Assembly: GCA_021325145.1 (NCBI GenBank)
Contig: JAJPHR010000110.1
Coordinates: forward strand, 145,117 to 209,116
From: Verrucomicrobiota bacterium
GTDB lineage: Bacteria; Verrucomicrobiota; Verrucomicrobiia; Limisphaerales; Pedosphaeraceae
Length of the DNA stretch: 64,000 bases
Direction of reading: 5' to 3'
Below the pieces are notes generated by a model, which saw nothing but the letters and a program-made list of their open reading frames with translations, had not been told where the DNA came from and ran no database searches. A program made the translations under genes and the position numbers. Each line of letters opens with the position of its first letter. The stretch's first letter is position 1. This document shows, piece after piece, positions 26,667-34,308 of this stretch.

Positions 26667-28061
26667 ATGAACAACCGCGATTTATATCCTTGCGGGCGGA
26701 TTTCCCGGCGGAGATTTCTCCATCAAGCCGGAGGCGGATTTCTCGGGCTCGCCATGGGAGCGCTTTGGGCGGAGGCCGGGGAAATTGAGAACGCCATTCT
26801 CGGACCGCATTTTCCGCCCAAGGCCAAATCGGTGATCTTCCTCTTCATGTGCGGGGGCGTCAGCCATATCGACACGTTCGATCCCAAAGACAACAAATGG
26901 GCCGGCAAAATCATGGATGCCGTGGGATTCGGCGACAACCTCGCGGAGATGAAACGGCCCGTGATTCCGTGTCACCGCACCTTCACGCGTTACGGTGAAT
27001 CCGGCATCCCTGTATCCGATTGGTTTCCGCACGTCGGCAGTGTGATCGACGACATCGCGGTCGTTCGCTCGATGTGGTGCAACGAGAGCAATCATTTTCC
27101 GGCGGTAATTGAAACTTGCACCGGACACCGCGGACGGCAATTCGATCATCCCACGTTCGGGAGCTGGATTTCTTACGCGCTGGGCACTGCGAATCGGAAT
27201 CTGCCCGCATTCGTGAACATCGGCCGGCCTTCCTCGCCGGTGCAATTGACCGGCGGTTATCTCGGGGCGACGGTGGCCGCAACGCCCTTCAATGCGGGCG
27301 AGACGCCCATTCCGAACTTGTTGCCGCCGAAAGGATGCAGCGCCTCCGAGCGGGAACGGCAAATGCAAGCGCTCGATGAACTGAATCGGGAGTTTCGCGA
27401 CACGTATGCAATTAACTCGGACATTGCCGCGCGGGCTCGCGCCTACGAATTGGCCGCGCGAATGCAGCTCGCCGCTCCGCAAGTCGTCGATTTCTCGGAT
27501 GAACCGCAGCATGTCCTGGACCTGTACGGCATCGGCGAAAAGGAAACGGACGACTTTGGCCGGCAACTGCTCCTGGCGCGGCGCCTGGCGGAGCAGGACG
27601 TCCGGTTCATCCAAATTTGCCACGCCGGCGGCGGCAATGGCCGTTGGGACGCGCACGACAACATCGAGAGCCACGCCCCGCTGTGCCGGGCGACGGACAA
27701 GCCGATTGCCGGTCTGATTCGTGACTTGAAACAGCGCGGCATGCTCGACCAAACGCTGGTGGTCTGGAGCAGCGAGTTTGGCCGGACCCCCTGGTCTCAA
27801 AACACGACGGGCCGCGATCATAATCCCAAGGGCTACACCGTCTGGCTCGCAGGCGGCGGCGTGAAGGGCGGGACCGTCCACGGCGCCACCGACGAAGTCG
27901 GCTACAAGGCCATCGAGCATCCGCACTATTACAGCGACCTGCACGCCACGATCCTTCGCCAGCTCGGACTCGATTACAACCGAATGCAAATCCGCGTCAT
28001 CGGTCGCACGATGCGCCTGGTGGAAGACGGCGACGGGCCCATTCGGGAGATTTTGAGTTAA
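26667..28061 (+). CDS. DUF1501 domain protein with twin-arginine signal
   Basis: The 464-residue product has a twin-arginine type leader (ISRRRFLHQAGGGFLGLAMG), so it is predicted to be exported folded through Tat. DUF1501 belongs to the alkaline phosphatase/sulfatase superfamily. Visible features are VIFLFMCGGVSHIDTFDPKD, TLVVWSSEFGRTPW and GRDHNPKGYTVWLAGGGVKG. Its activity is not established. It lies 78 bases after the DUF1549/DUF1553 gene on the same strand; this pair is a recurrent two-gene unit in Planctomycetes and Verrucomicrobia. Confidence 0.93.
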   Translation: MNNRDLYPCGRISRRRFLHQAGGGFLGLAMGALWAEAGEIENAILGPHFPPKAKSVIFLFMCGGVSHIDTFDPKDNKWAGKIMDAVGFGDNLAEMKRPVIPCHRTFTRYGESGIPVSDWFPHVGSVIDDIAVVRSMWCNESNHFPAVIETCTGHRGRQFDHPTFGSWISYALGTANRNLPAFVNIGRPSSPVQLTGGYLGATVAATPFNAGETPIPNLLPPKGCSASERERQMQALDELNREFRDTYAINSDIAARARAYELAARMQLAAPQVVDFSDEPQHVLDLYGIGEKETDDFGRQLLLARRLAEQDVRFIQICHAGGGNGRWDAHDNIESHAPLCRATDKPIAGLIRDLKQRGMLDQTLVVWSSEFGRTPWSQNTTGRDHNPKGYTVWLAGGGVKGGTVHGATDEVGYKAIEHPHYYSDLHATILRQLGLDYNRMQIRVIGRTMRLVEDGDGPIREILS

Positions 28062-28070
28062 GGGACTATT

Positions 28071-28127
28071 TTGCCAGAGTGCGTCATTCCGTGCGCGCCG
28101 ACGGAGGGCAGGGGACTGCCCGCTGTG
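28071..28127 (+). repeat. Dispersed GC-rich palindromic repeat, copy D (shorter)
   Basis: The core GTGCGTCATTCCGTGCGCGC is followed by GGCAGGGGACTGCCCGC. It resembles copies A to C but is shorter and more diverged. It lies directly upstream of the DUF1287 remnant. Confidence 0.55.
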
Positions 28128-28141
28128 AAAAAGGCGAATGA

Positions 28142-28320
28142 TTTATCGCTGGGAACATCGTGACCTGGGACCTCGGCAGCGGTGTTACACACATCGGGAT
28201 CGTTTCCGACCGCGCCAGCTCGAAAGGCGTCCCGCTGGTCATTTACAATATCGGCCAGAGAACCCAGGAAGAAGACGCTCGCTTCAATTTCACGTCATCG
28301 GGCATTACTGGGTCAGATGA
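28142..28320 (+). pseudogene. DUF1287 remnant, 5' truncated and frameshifted
   Basis: Frame one reads FIAGNIVTWDLGSGVTHIG, IVSDRASSKGVPLVIYN and IGQRTQEEDARFNF. This matches the C-terminal half of DUF1287 proteins, whose usual text is GDIVTWDLG, HIGIVSDR, VIHNIG and EED. The expected final block, ITGHYR, appears in another frame as HVIGHYWVR followed by TGA at 28318, so a frameshift lies near 28290-28300. A TGA at 28139 closes the frame upstream and the first part of the domain is missing, with repeat copy D in its place. DUF1287 proteins are of unknown function, probably envelope-associated. A sequencing error could explain the shift but not the missing 5' half. Confidence 0.75.
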
Positions 28321-28444
28321 TTGCCCAAAACCCCCCAGCACGCGCGAAGCATAATAAACTTGTTACTGGGGTGAATACCCCATGTGCCCCCCCCCCGAGC
28401 GCGTATACTTTGATAATCTTTGCAACTCATTGTATGCGAGCAGC

Positions 28445-28879
28445 ATGGCGAGCGCAGCAAAATCGATAATGATTGCCGACGATTCAGAGGACGATGTCAC
28501 ACTTCTCGAACACGTGTTGCATAAAGCCGGCGTCGTCAATCGAGTGATAATCACTGGCAATGGCGAAGAAACGATCGATTATCTCAAGGGCGTGGGGCGG
28601 TTTGCGGACCGCCAGGACCATCCGCTGCCAGACATATTGCTGCTCGATCTCAAGCTTCCGCGCCTGAGCGGCTACGAGGTCCTGGAGTGGTGCCAGACCC
28701 AGCCGCAAGTGAAGAATTTGGTCATAGTTGTCCTCACGGGTTCCACGGATTTGAAAATGGCCAAGCGCGCGTATGAATTGGGCGCTCGCTCTTTCCTGTT
28801 GAAACCCTGCACACCGCAACAGATTGCGGAGTTAATACGAGCCTTTCCCGGCTCCTGGTCGATTCAAGCTTCGGCGTGA
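28445..28879 (+). CDS. Stand-alone response-regulator receiver protein (Rcp1-type)
   Basis: A 144-residue single-domain receiver. It has the acidic patch in IMIADDSEDDVTLLEHVLH, the phospho-acceptor Asp in LLLDLKLPRLSGYEVLEW near residue 67, the Thr in VVLTGSTD and the Lys in SFLLKPCTPQQI. The DxEDD/NGEE pattern resembles Rcp1-type receivers, which often pair with phytochrome or other hybrid kinases. No kinase is adjacent. The ATG at 28445 is preferred to the start at 28382, which lies in a poly-C stretch. The next gene is a related receiver. Confidence 0.9.
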   Translation: MASAAKSIMIADDSEDDVTLLEHVLHKAGVVNRVIITGNGEETIDYLKGVGRFADRQDHPLPDILLLDLKLPRLSGYEVLEWCQTQPQVKNLVIVVLTGSTDLKMAKRAYELGARSFLLKPCTPQQIAELIRAFPGSWSIQASA

Positions 28880-28899
28880 ATGGAAGATTTAAAGGCGGT

Positions 28900-29325
28900 A
28901 TGTGCGCCAAAACCAAACCTGCGATTGTCCTTCTGATTGAGGACGATGAGAACGATTTTCTGCTCATCCAACTCGCCCTTAGAAAGGCTGCGTTTACCGC
29001 GAAGTTGTTCCGGGTGCCTGACGCTGGCGAGGCGATGGCTTATCTTCAAGGCTGGGCTCCTTTCGAGGACCGCGTTCTGAATCCGGCCCCTACCTTGATC
29101 TGCACCGACCTGCGCTTGCCGGGCATGAGCGGTTTTGAACTGATTGACTGGGTGCGACAGCGTCCCGAATATGCGGCCACTCCAATCGTGGTTTTCAGCG
29201 GCTTGCTCGATCCAGGCTTGGGCAGCCAGTTGCCAGGCACTCATTTATGCGCCGGCAAAACCACGGACTTCGACAGTTATGCCCAACTCCTTTGCACCCT
29301 GCTTGAGCCTGAAGCAGCCGCTTGA
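28900..29325 (+). CDS. Second stand-alone receiver protein
   Basis: A 141-residue receiver domain. It has VLLIEDDENDFLLIQLAL at the N-terminus, the phospho-acceptor Asp in ICTDLRLPGMSGFELIDW near residue 66, and the switch Ser in VVFSGLLD. The Lys is in CAGKTTDFDSY rather than the usual KP motif, so the phosphorylation-dependent switch may be modified. The ATG at 28900 has AAAGG about 5 bases upstream; a GTG at 28876 overlapping the previous stop is the alternative. It is likely co-transcribed with the preceding receiver. Confidence 0.85.
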   Translation: MCAKTKPAIVLLIEDDENDFLLIQLALRKAAFTAKLFRVPDAGEAMAYLQGWAPFEDRVLNPAPTLICTDLRLPGMSGFELIDWVRQRPEYAATPIVVFSGLLDPGLGSQLPGTHLCAGKTTDFDSYAQLLCTLLEPEAAA

Positions 29326-29418
29326 ATCGAACCATGGCGCCATGTGAACGGAGTGAAGAGCAAAACAAACCAAACAAAGTAGTTTCCTGATTCCCATTTT
29401 GGCGCTAAGTTGCTGTAA

Positions 29419-30573
29419 GTGATTGATAGTGAGTCGAAACTGGGTGAGTTTCTGACCCGACTGCGGGTCGCCCCTTGGATTGCCCTCGATACGGAAGCAG
29501 ACAGTCTTCATGCCTACCCCGAGAAGGTTTGCTTGCTGCAAGTAAGCACGCCGGCTGGGGATGAGTTGATTGATCCGCTGGCCGGCATCAATCTCAATCC
29601 CTTGTTGGATACCTTCGGCGGCCACGAATTGATCATGCACGGCGCGGATTACGACTTGCGGCTGCTGCGGAAGCATCATGATTTCGTCCCGCGGGCCATT
29701 TTTGACACCATGCTCGCAAGCCGATTGCTGGGGGATTTGCAGTTTGGTTTGACCAACCTGGTCACTCAATATCTTGGCGTGAAGCTGGATAAGGGGGCAC
29801 AAAAGGCCGACTGGGCGCGGCGGCCGTTGACGGAGCGGATGGAAATTTATGCGCGCAATGACACCCGCCATCTCAAGCCGCTGGCGGATCGGTTGCGGGC
29901 CGAGTTGGAGGCGAAGGGCCGATTAAGCTGGCACCACGAGTCCTGCGCGCGGCTCATCGTCGATTGCTCGCAAAACCGGCAACCGGACCCGGACCAGGTT
30001 TGGCGCATCAAGGGCAGCCATAAGCTCAGCCGGCCCGCACTGGCCGTTTTGCGCGAAGTGTGGCGCTGGCGCGAAACCGAAGCGCTGGCGGCGAACCGCC
30101 CGCCTTATTTCATTCTCGCGCACGAAACGCTGGTCGAGCTGGCCGGCGTGGCCGTCACGGATCGCGCGATTGAACCATTGCTGCCCCGCCGCATTTCCGA
30201 TCGCCGCCGTGAAACCCTGCTGGGCGCGATCAAGAAAGGACTGGCCGTGCCGCCCCGTGAGCAACCGGATTTTCTGCGCCCCAAAGGACGTCGAATCACT
30301 GATGCGCACAAACGCCGGATGCTCGAGTTGCAACAGCGCCGTGACACGATTGCCGGGAAATTGGGCATCGATCCAACGCTGATCGCGAGCCGGTCGATGA
30401 TGCTGGATTTGGCGGACGATTGGGAGCGTCACGAGGCGGGATTGATGAACTGGCAAAGGGAGTTGTTGAAACAGACGCACGGGCAGACCCCAGCGCCGCA
30501 ACAAATCCCAAATGCCAAGCTCCAAACACCAGAAAAGCAGCAAACCTCAAGCTCCAATGTCCGGGAATCTTAA
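29419..30573 (+). CDS. rnd: Ribonuclease D
   Basis: This 3'-5' exoribonuclease takes part in tRNA maturation. The DEDDy catalytic set is visible: WIALDTEADS (Asp and Glu, near residue 25), MHGADYDLRLL (Asp), and MEIYARNDTRHL (Tyr and Asp). The HRDC domain is near residues 195-270 (KLSRPALAVLREVWRWRETE). The start is a GTG at 29419. The last 25 or so codons run into an AAGCTCC-type repeat (NAKLQTPEKQQTSSSN), so the C-terminal tail is repeat-derived. Confidence 0.92.
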   Translation: MIDSESKLGEFLTRLRVAPWIALDTEADSLHAYPEKVCLLQVSTPAGDELIDPLAGINLNPLLDTFGGHELIMHGADYDLRLLRKHHDFVPRAIFDTMLASRLLGDLQFGLTNLVTQYLGVKLDKGAQKADWARRPLTERMEIYARNDTRHLKPLADRLRAELEAKGRLSWHHESCARLIVDCSQNRQPDPDQVWRIKGSHKLSRPALAVLREVWRWRETEALAANRPPYFILAHETLVELAGVAVTDRAIEPLLPRRISDRRRETLLGAIKKGLAVPPREQPDFLRPKGRRITDAHKRRMLELQQRRDTIAGKLGIDPTLIASRSMMLDLADDWERHEAGLMNWQRELLKQTHGQTPAPQQIPNAKLQTPEKQQTSSSNVRES

Positions 30574-30680
30574 CGGTACTCGTGGGTTGTTCCTTATACT
30601 GTCAGTTTGGACACTGCGAAGCATTGGTGTTTGAAACTGGAGTTTTTCTGGCGCTTGGAGATTGCCGCTTGAAGCTTGCT
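30505..30680. repeat. CAAGCTCC-type inverted repeat overlapping the rnd 3' end
   Basis: The left arm (30505-30558) has GCCAAGCTCCAAACACC, AGAAAAGCAGC and CTCAAGCTCCAATG. The right arm (30622-30680) has CATTGGTGTTTGAAAC, TGGAGTTTTTCTGG, CGCTTGGAG and GCTTGAAGCTTG. The arms are separated by about 60 bases of unrelated sequence. The left arm encodes the end of RNase D and the right arm abuts the stop codon of the convergent methyltransferase gene, so it may also act as a bidirectional terminator. Confidence 0.7.
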
Positions 30681-31931
30681 TTATCTCACCGCCTCAAGCG
30701 CAAAGCCTTTTAGATATTCGGTCTCGGGGATGGCCGGGATGATCGGATGATCCGGCGATTGACTGTAGGTGGCAGTGCGGCGGAGAAGGCGGCGGGAATC
30801 GTAAGCGGCGTCCAGAATCACCCCTTGGAACATGACGGCATCGACATGATGCGAGCAGCAGAAGGTCGCCAGAGTGCCGCCGGGTTTCAGCAGCTTAAGT
30901 GCGCGCAAATGGATTTCCTTGTAACCGCGCAGGGCATCGGGTATCGCCGAACGGCTGCGCGTGAAGGAAGGCGGATCAAGCACAATTAAATCAAACCGCG
31001 GCACCACTTTCTCATGCGGAGGCACGACGGTTTGCGCTTTGAGCCAATCAAAGACGTTCACCGTTTCAAAAGAGCACTGGGCTGCGAGGCCGTTTGCCAC
31101 GGCGTTGCGATTGGACGCGGCGATGGCATCGGCGCTTTGATCCAGGAGATGGACGTGCGCCGCGCCCGCGCGCGCCGCATGCAGGCCGAACCCGCCGAGG
31201 AAGCTGAAACAATCCAATACTTGCGCTCCTTTCGCCAGTTCCGCGACCCGTTGATAGTTCACTTGCTGATCCAGATACAAACCGGTCTTGTGTCCGCCAG
31301 GAATATCGACCTCGAAACGCAAGCCATTCAATCGCACGTCAACCCCTTCCGACGCAGCCCGGGGAGCGCCGGCAACTCCCGGGCCGGATTTTTCCAGCGT
31401 GCCCATGAGAATGCCATTCGCGTCCGCCAGGCCCTCGAACTTTCGAAAGGCCGTGTCGTTGCGTTCCAGGATGCACCGCGGCGAAAAGATGCGTTGCAAC
31501 GCCGCCACGATCATCGGCTTGCGCTGGTCCATCCCAAGCGCGGAAGTTTGGACGACGAGGACGTCCTCGTATTTGTCAACGATCAGGCCGCTCAGAAAGT
31601 CGCTTTCGGCATTGACCACGCGGAACGACGACGCCCCAGGCAGGTGCTTTTGCCGCACAGCCAGCGCGGTGCGGATGCGCTCCTCGAAAAATGCCTCGTC
31701 CACGGCAACGCGCTCGGGCGCGAGCATGCGGACGTGAATCTTGCTTTTCGAGTTGTAGAAACCGACGCCGAGGAATCGCTGGCGATGATCTTTTACCTGC
31801 ACCAGTTGTCCGTCGGTGGCCGGTTGAGTGAGGCGGAGCACGGAACCCTGGTAAATCCAGGGATGTCCGGCGACGATGCGGTCGGCTTCTCCGGGCCGAA
31901 GTAGAACAGTGGGCAATGAAGGCGCTTCCAT
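30681..31931 (-). CDS. rlmI: RlmI-like 23S rRNA (cytosine-C5) methyltransferase
   Basis: A 416-residue class I SAM methyltransferase with an N-terminal PUA-like domain. The PUA part reads LRPGEADRIVAGHPWIYQGSV and GFYNSKSKIHVRML. The SAM-binding region is VLDCFSFLGGFGLHAARAGA near residue 225, and the DPPSF motif is in FDLIVLDPPSFTR. The C-terminal ATFCCSHHVD segment carries the conserved Cys region. E. coli RlmI methylates C1962 of 23S rRNA; this assignment is by homology. The ATG at 31931 is preferred, but in-frame ATGs at 31979 and 32021 exist. Confidence 0.85.
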   Translation of the reverse strand: MEAPSLPTVLLRPGEADRIVAGHPWIYQGSVLRLTQPATDGQLVQVKDHRQRFLGVGFYNSKSKIHVRMLAPERVAVDEAFFEERIRTALAVRQKHLPGASSFRVVNAESDFLSGLIVDKYEDVLVVQTSALGMDQRKPMIVAALQRIFSPRCILERNDTAFRKFEGLADANGILMGTLEKSGPGVAGAPRAASEGVDVRLNGLRFEVDIPGGHKTGLYLDQQVNYQRVAELAKGAQVLDCFSFLGGFGLHAARAGAAHVHLLDQSADAIAASNRNAVANGLAAQCSFETVNVFDWLKAQTVVPPHEKVVPRFDLIVLDPPSFTRSRSAIPDALRGYKEIHLRALKLLKPGGTLATFCCSHHVDAVMFQGVILDAAYDSRRLLRRTATYSQSPDHPIIPAIPETEYLKGFALEAVR

Positions 31932-32078
31932 AGGTTTGTAAACAGTTGGCACTGGCGCAACGATCCCGCTCAGCGGCATCAAGCGCCAATGCGCACTCAA
32001 TATAACCTTGAGCGCCCACAATGAAAGCTAAATGAGGGAAAAGCTGGAGCTCGCGCTGCGTCCGCGACGCAAAATTGA

Positions 32079-34226
32079 TCATTCGTATCGAAGCGCTTCG
32101 ATCGGGTCGAGGCGCGACGCTTTCCAGGCGGGATAATATCCGAAGACAATGCCCACGGTAACTGACACGGCAACGGCGGCGATGATCGCTGGCAAGGAGG
32201 GCAATGTCGGCCAATGCAGCAAGGCGGTCACGGCCATTGAGGCGCCGCGGCCGAACAAAATTCCCGCGATGCCGCCGGCAAGGCAGAGCACGACCGCTTC
32301 AACCAGGAACTGGCGAAGAATGTCGCGCGCTCTTGCGCCGACAGCCATTCGGATGCCGATCTCCCGCGTCCGCTCCGTCACCGAAACCAGCATGATATTC
32401 ATGATGCCAACGCCGCCGACCACCAGGGAAATCAGCGCCACGACCAGCAGCAAATTAGTCATCACCATGCTTGTCGAAGCGAGCGCCTTGGAAAGCTCAG
32501 TCAGGTCGCGAATTCGGAAATCGTCGGGCAGTCCAGGCCGAATGTGGTGACGTTCGCGCAGCAAACTGGTGATCTGCCGCATCACTTCCGGAATGTCCTG
32601 CGCGGACGCGGCGGAGATGAACACATCGTCAAGATCCGCAAACCGCGTCATCTGAGGCATGTCCACTGCCTGAACCGCGGACAGTTGTGGATAGAGCTGC
32701 ACCTGCTGGTTGGGATAGAGCTGGTTCAAGGTATTGACCTGGCTGGAGGAACTGGAGGCGGCACTTGACTGAGTGGCCGAGCGGACACCAGAAACTCGGA
32801 ATTTAATCGTGGTCCACGGCGCGATGATCAAATCGTCCTGGTCGCGGCCCATCATGTTGGCTCCCTTTTGCGCGAGCACGCCGACCACCTTCATGGCAAC
32901 ATTCTTGATGCGGATTTCTTTTCCGAGCGGCGATTCATCGGGGAACAACTGTCGCACGATGGTTTGGCCAATAAGGCAAACCGCGGCCATGCTGTGCACG
33001 TCTTCAAAGGTGAACGGCTCGCCTTCGGCAAGTTCCCAACGGCGAACGGTGAGGAAATCCGGTGTGGTCCCCAGTAGATTATTTGGCCGCCAGTTATGGC
33101 TGCCATACACGGCTTGTCCTCCGCTATCCACGCTGGGAGCGACATACGCCACTCCGCTGCACTCCTGGCGAATCGCATCCGCATCCGCCGCCGTCAAGGT
33201 CACCCGCCCGCCACCACCGGAACTCACCCCGCCGACCCACGTCGAACTGGGATCCACTTGAATGACATTAGCTCCCAGGCTGGCAATGGTTTGCTCAATG
33301 GAATGCGACGATCCCCGCCCAATCTCCATCATGGCAATCACCGCGGCAATGCCGATGATAATGCCCAGACAGGTCAACACCGAACGCATGACGTTCCGGC
33401 GCAAGGCGTGAAGGGCAGTTCGCAAAATTCGATAAACAGTTCGCAGGGACACACTTCGTCCATCCGTAGCTTCCTCCATCCGGCGCGGCGCGCGTCCGGC
33501 GAATTCGGACCGGTTCGCATTGGCTGGATTTTCGGGCGGTCCCTCTTCGACGATTACGCCATCCACGATTCGGATGATGCGTTTGGCGTGGCGGGCAACG
33601 TTGTTGTCATGCGTGACGAGGATGATGGTAAGCCCTTCCTCTTCATTCAGTTTTTGAAGCATTCTGAGGACCTCCTCAGTTGTGCGCGAGTCGAGATTCC
33701 CGGTCGGTTCGTCCGCAAAAAGCACTGGCGGACGATTGATTAGCGAGCGCGCAATGGCCACACGTTGTTGTTGCCCGCCGGAGAGTTGGGAAGGCTGATG
33801 GTCGAGCCGTTCGCCCAGGCCGACGAGCCGCAGAATTTCCTCGGCCCGGCGGTGGCATTCGGCTTCCGACAAATGCGCGGCGGCATAATTCAGCGGCATC
33901 AGGACGTTTTCCAAGGCGCTGGTTCTGGCGAGCAGGTTGAAATTCTGGAAGACAAAGCCGATTTTGGAATTTCGCACCACCGCGCGTTCGTCCGCTGACA
34001 TGGAGGAAATCTCCTGTCCGTCCAGCCAGTATTTGCCCGAGGTGGGATGATCGAGACAGCCCAGAATGTTCATCAGCGTGCTTTTGCCCGAGCCGCTGGC
34101 GCCTACGAGCGCGACCAACTCGCCGCGATTGATTTGCAACGACACGCCCTGGAGTACGGGAATGTCCAACTCGCCGCGCTGGTAGGCCTTGCAGACGTTT
34201 TCCAGCTTGATGAGTTCCTGGCTCAT
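32079..34226 (-). CDS. macB: MacB-type ABC transporter (ATPase-permease fusion)
   Basis: A 715-residue fusion. The ATPase domain covers residues 1-235, with Walker A GASGSGKST near 42, signature QLSGGQQQRVAIARSL near 145, and Walker B LFADEPTGNLD near 165. The permease part has a TM helix near residue 290 (VLTCLGIIIGIAAVIAMM), a MacB-type periplasmic domain near 300-560, and a C-terminal FtsX domain with three TM helices (LLLVVALISLVVGGVGIMNI). MacB proteins export macrolides, peptides or lipoproteins with a MacA partner and an outer-membrane channel. The MacA-like gene lies 82 bases upstream on the same strand; no TolC gene is in the window. Confidence 0.93.
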   Translation of the reverse strand: MSQELIKLENVCKAYQRGELDIPVLQGVSLQINRGELVALVGASGSGKSTLMNILGCLDHPTSGKYWLDGQEISSMSADERAVVRNSKIGFVFQNFNLLARTSALENVLMPLNYAAAHLSEAECHRRAEEILRLVGLGERLDHQPSQLSGGQQQRVAIARSLINRPPVLFADEPTGNLDSRTTEEVLRMLQKLNEEEGLTIILVTHDNNVARHAKRIIRIVDGVIVEEGPPENPANANRSEFAGRAPRRMEEATDGRSVSLRTVYRILRTALHALRRNVMRSVLTCLGIIIGIAAVIAMMEIGRGSSHSIEQTIASLGANVIQVDPSSTWVGGVSSGGGGRVTLTAADADAIRQECSGVAYVAPSVDSGGQAVYGSHNWRPNNLLGTTPDFLTVRRWELAEGEPFTFEDVHSMAAVCLIGQTIVRQLFPDESPLGKEIRIKNVAMKVVGVLAQKGANMMGRDQDDLIIAPWTTIKFRVSGVRSATQSSAASSSSSQVNTLNQLYPNQQVQLYPQLSAVQAVDMPQMTRFADLDDVFISAASAQDIPEVMRQITSLLRERHHIRPGLPDDFRIRDLTELSKALASTSMVMTNLLLVVALISLVVGGVGIMNIMLVSVTERTREIGIRMAVGARARDILRQFLVEAVVLCLAGGIAGILFGRGASMAVTALLHWPTLPSLPAIIAAVAVSVTVGIVFGYYPAWKASRLDPIEALRYE

Positions 34227-34308
34227 TGCGCTGGCAGCGCCTGGAGCGCGTTTGGGTTAAAGGTCTGATTCACGAGATGCAAAATCTGAGTTTGTCCTGG
34301 CACGGTGC

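Noticed and set aside
28382..28444. Upstream start of the first receiver
   Set aside because: The extra 21 codons start in a poly-C stretch and are unlike receiver N-termini.
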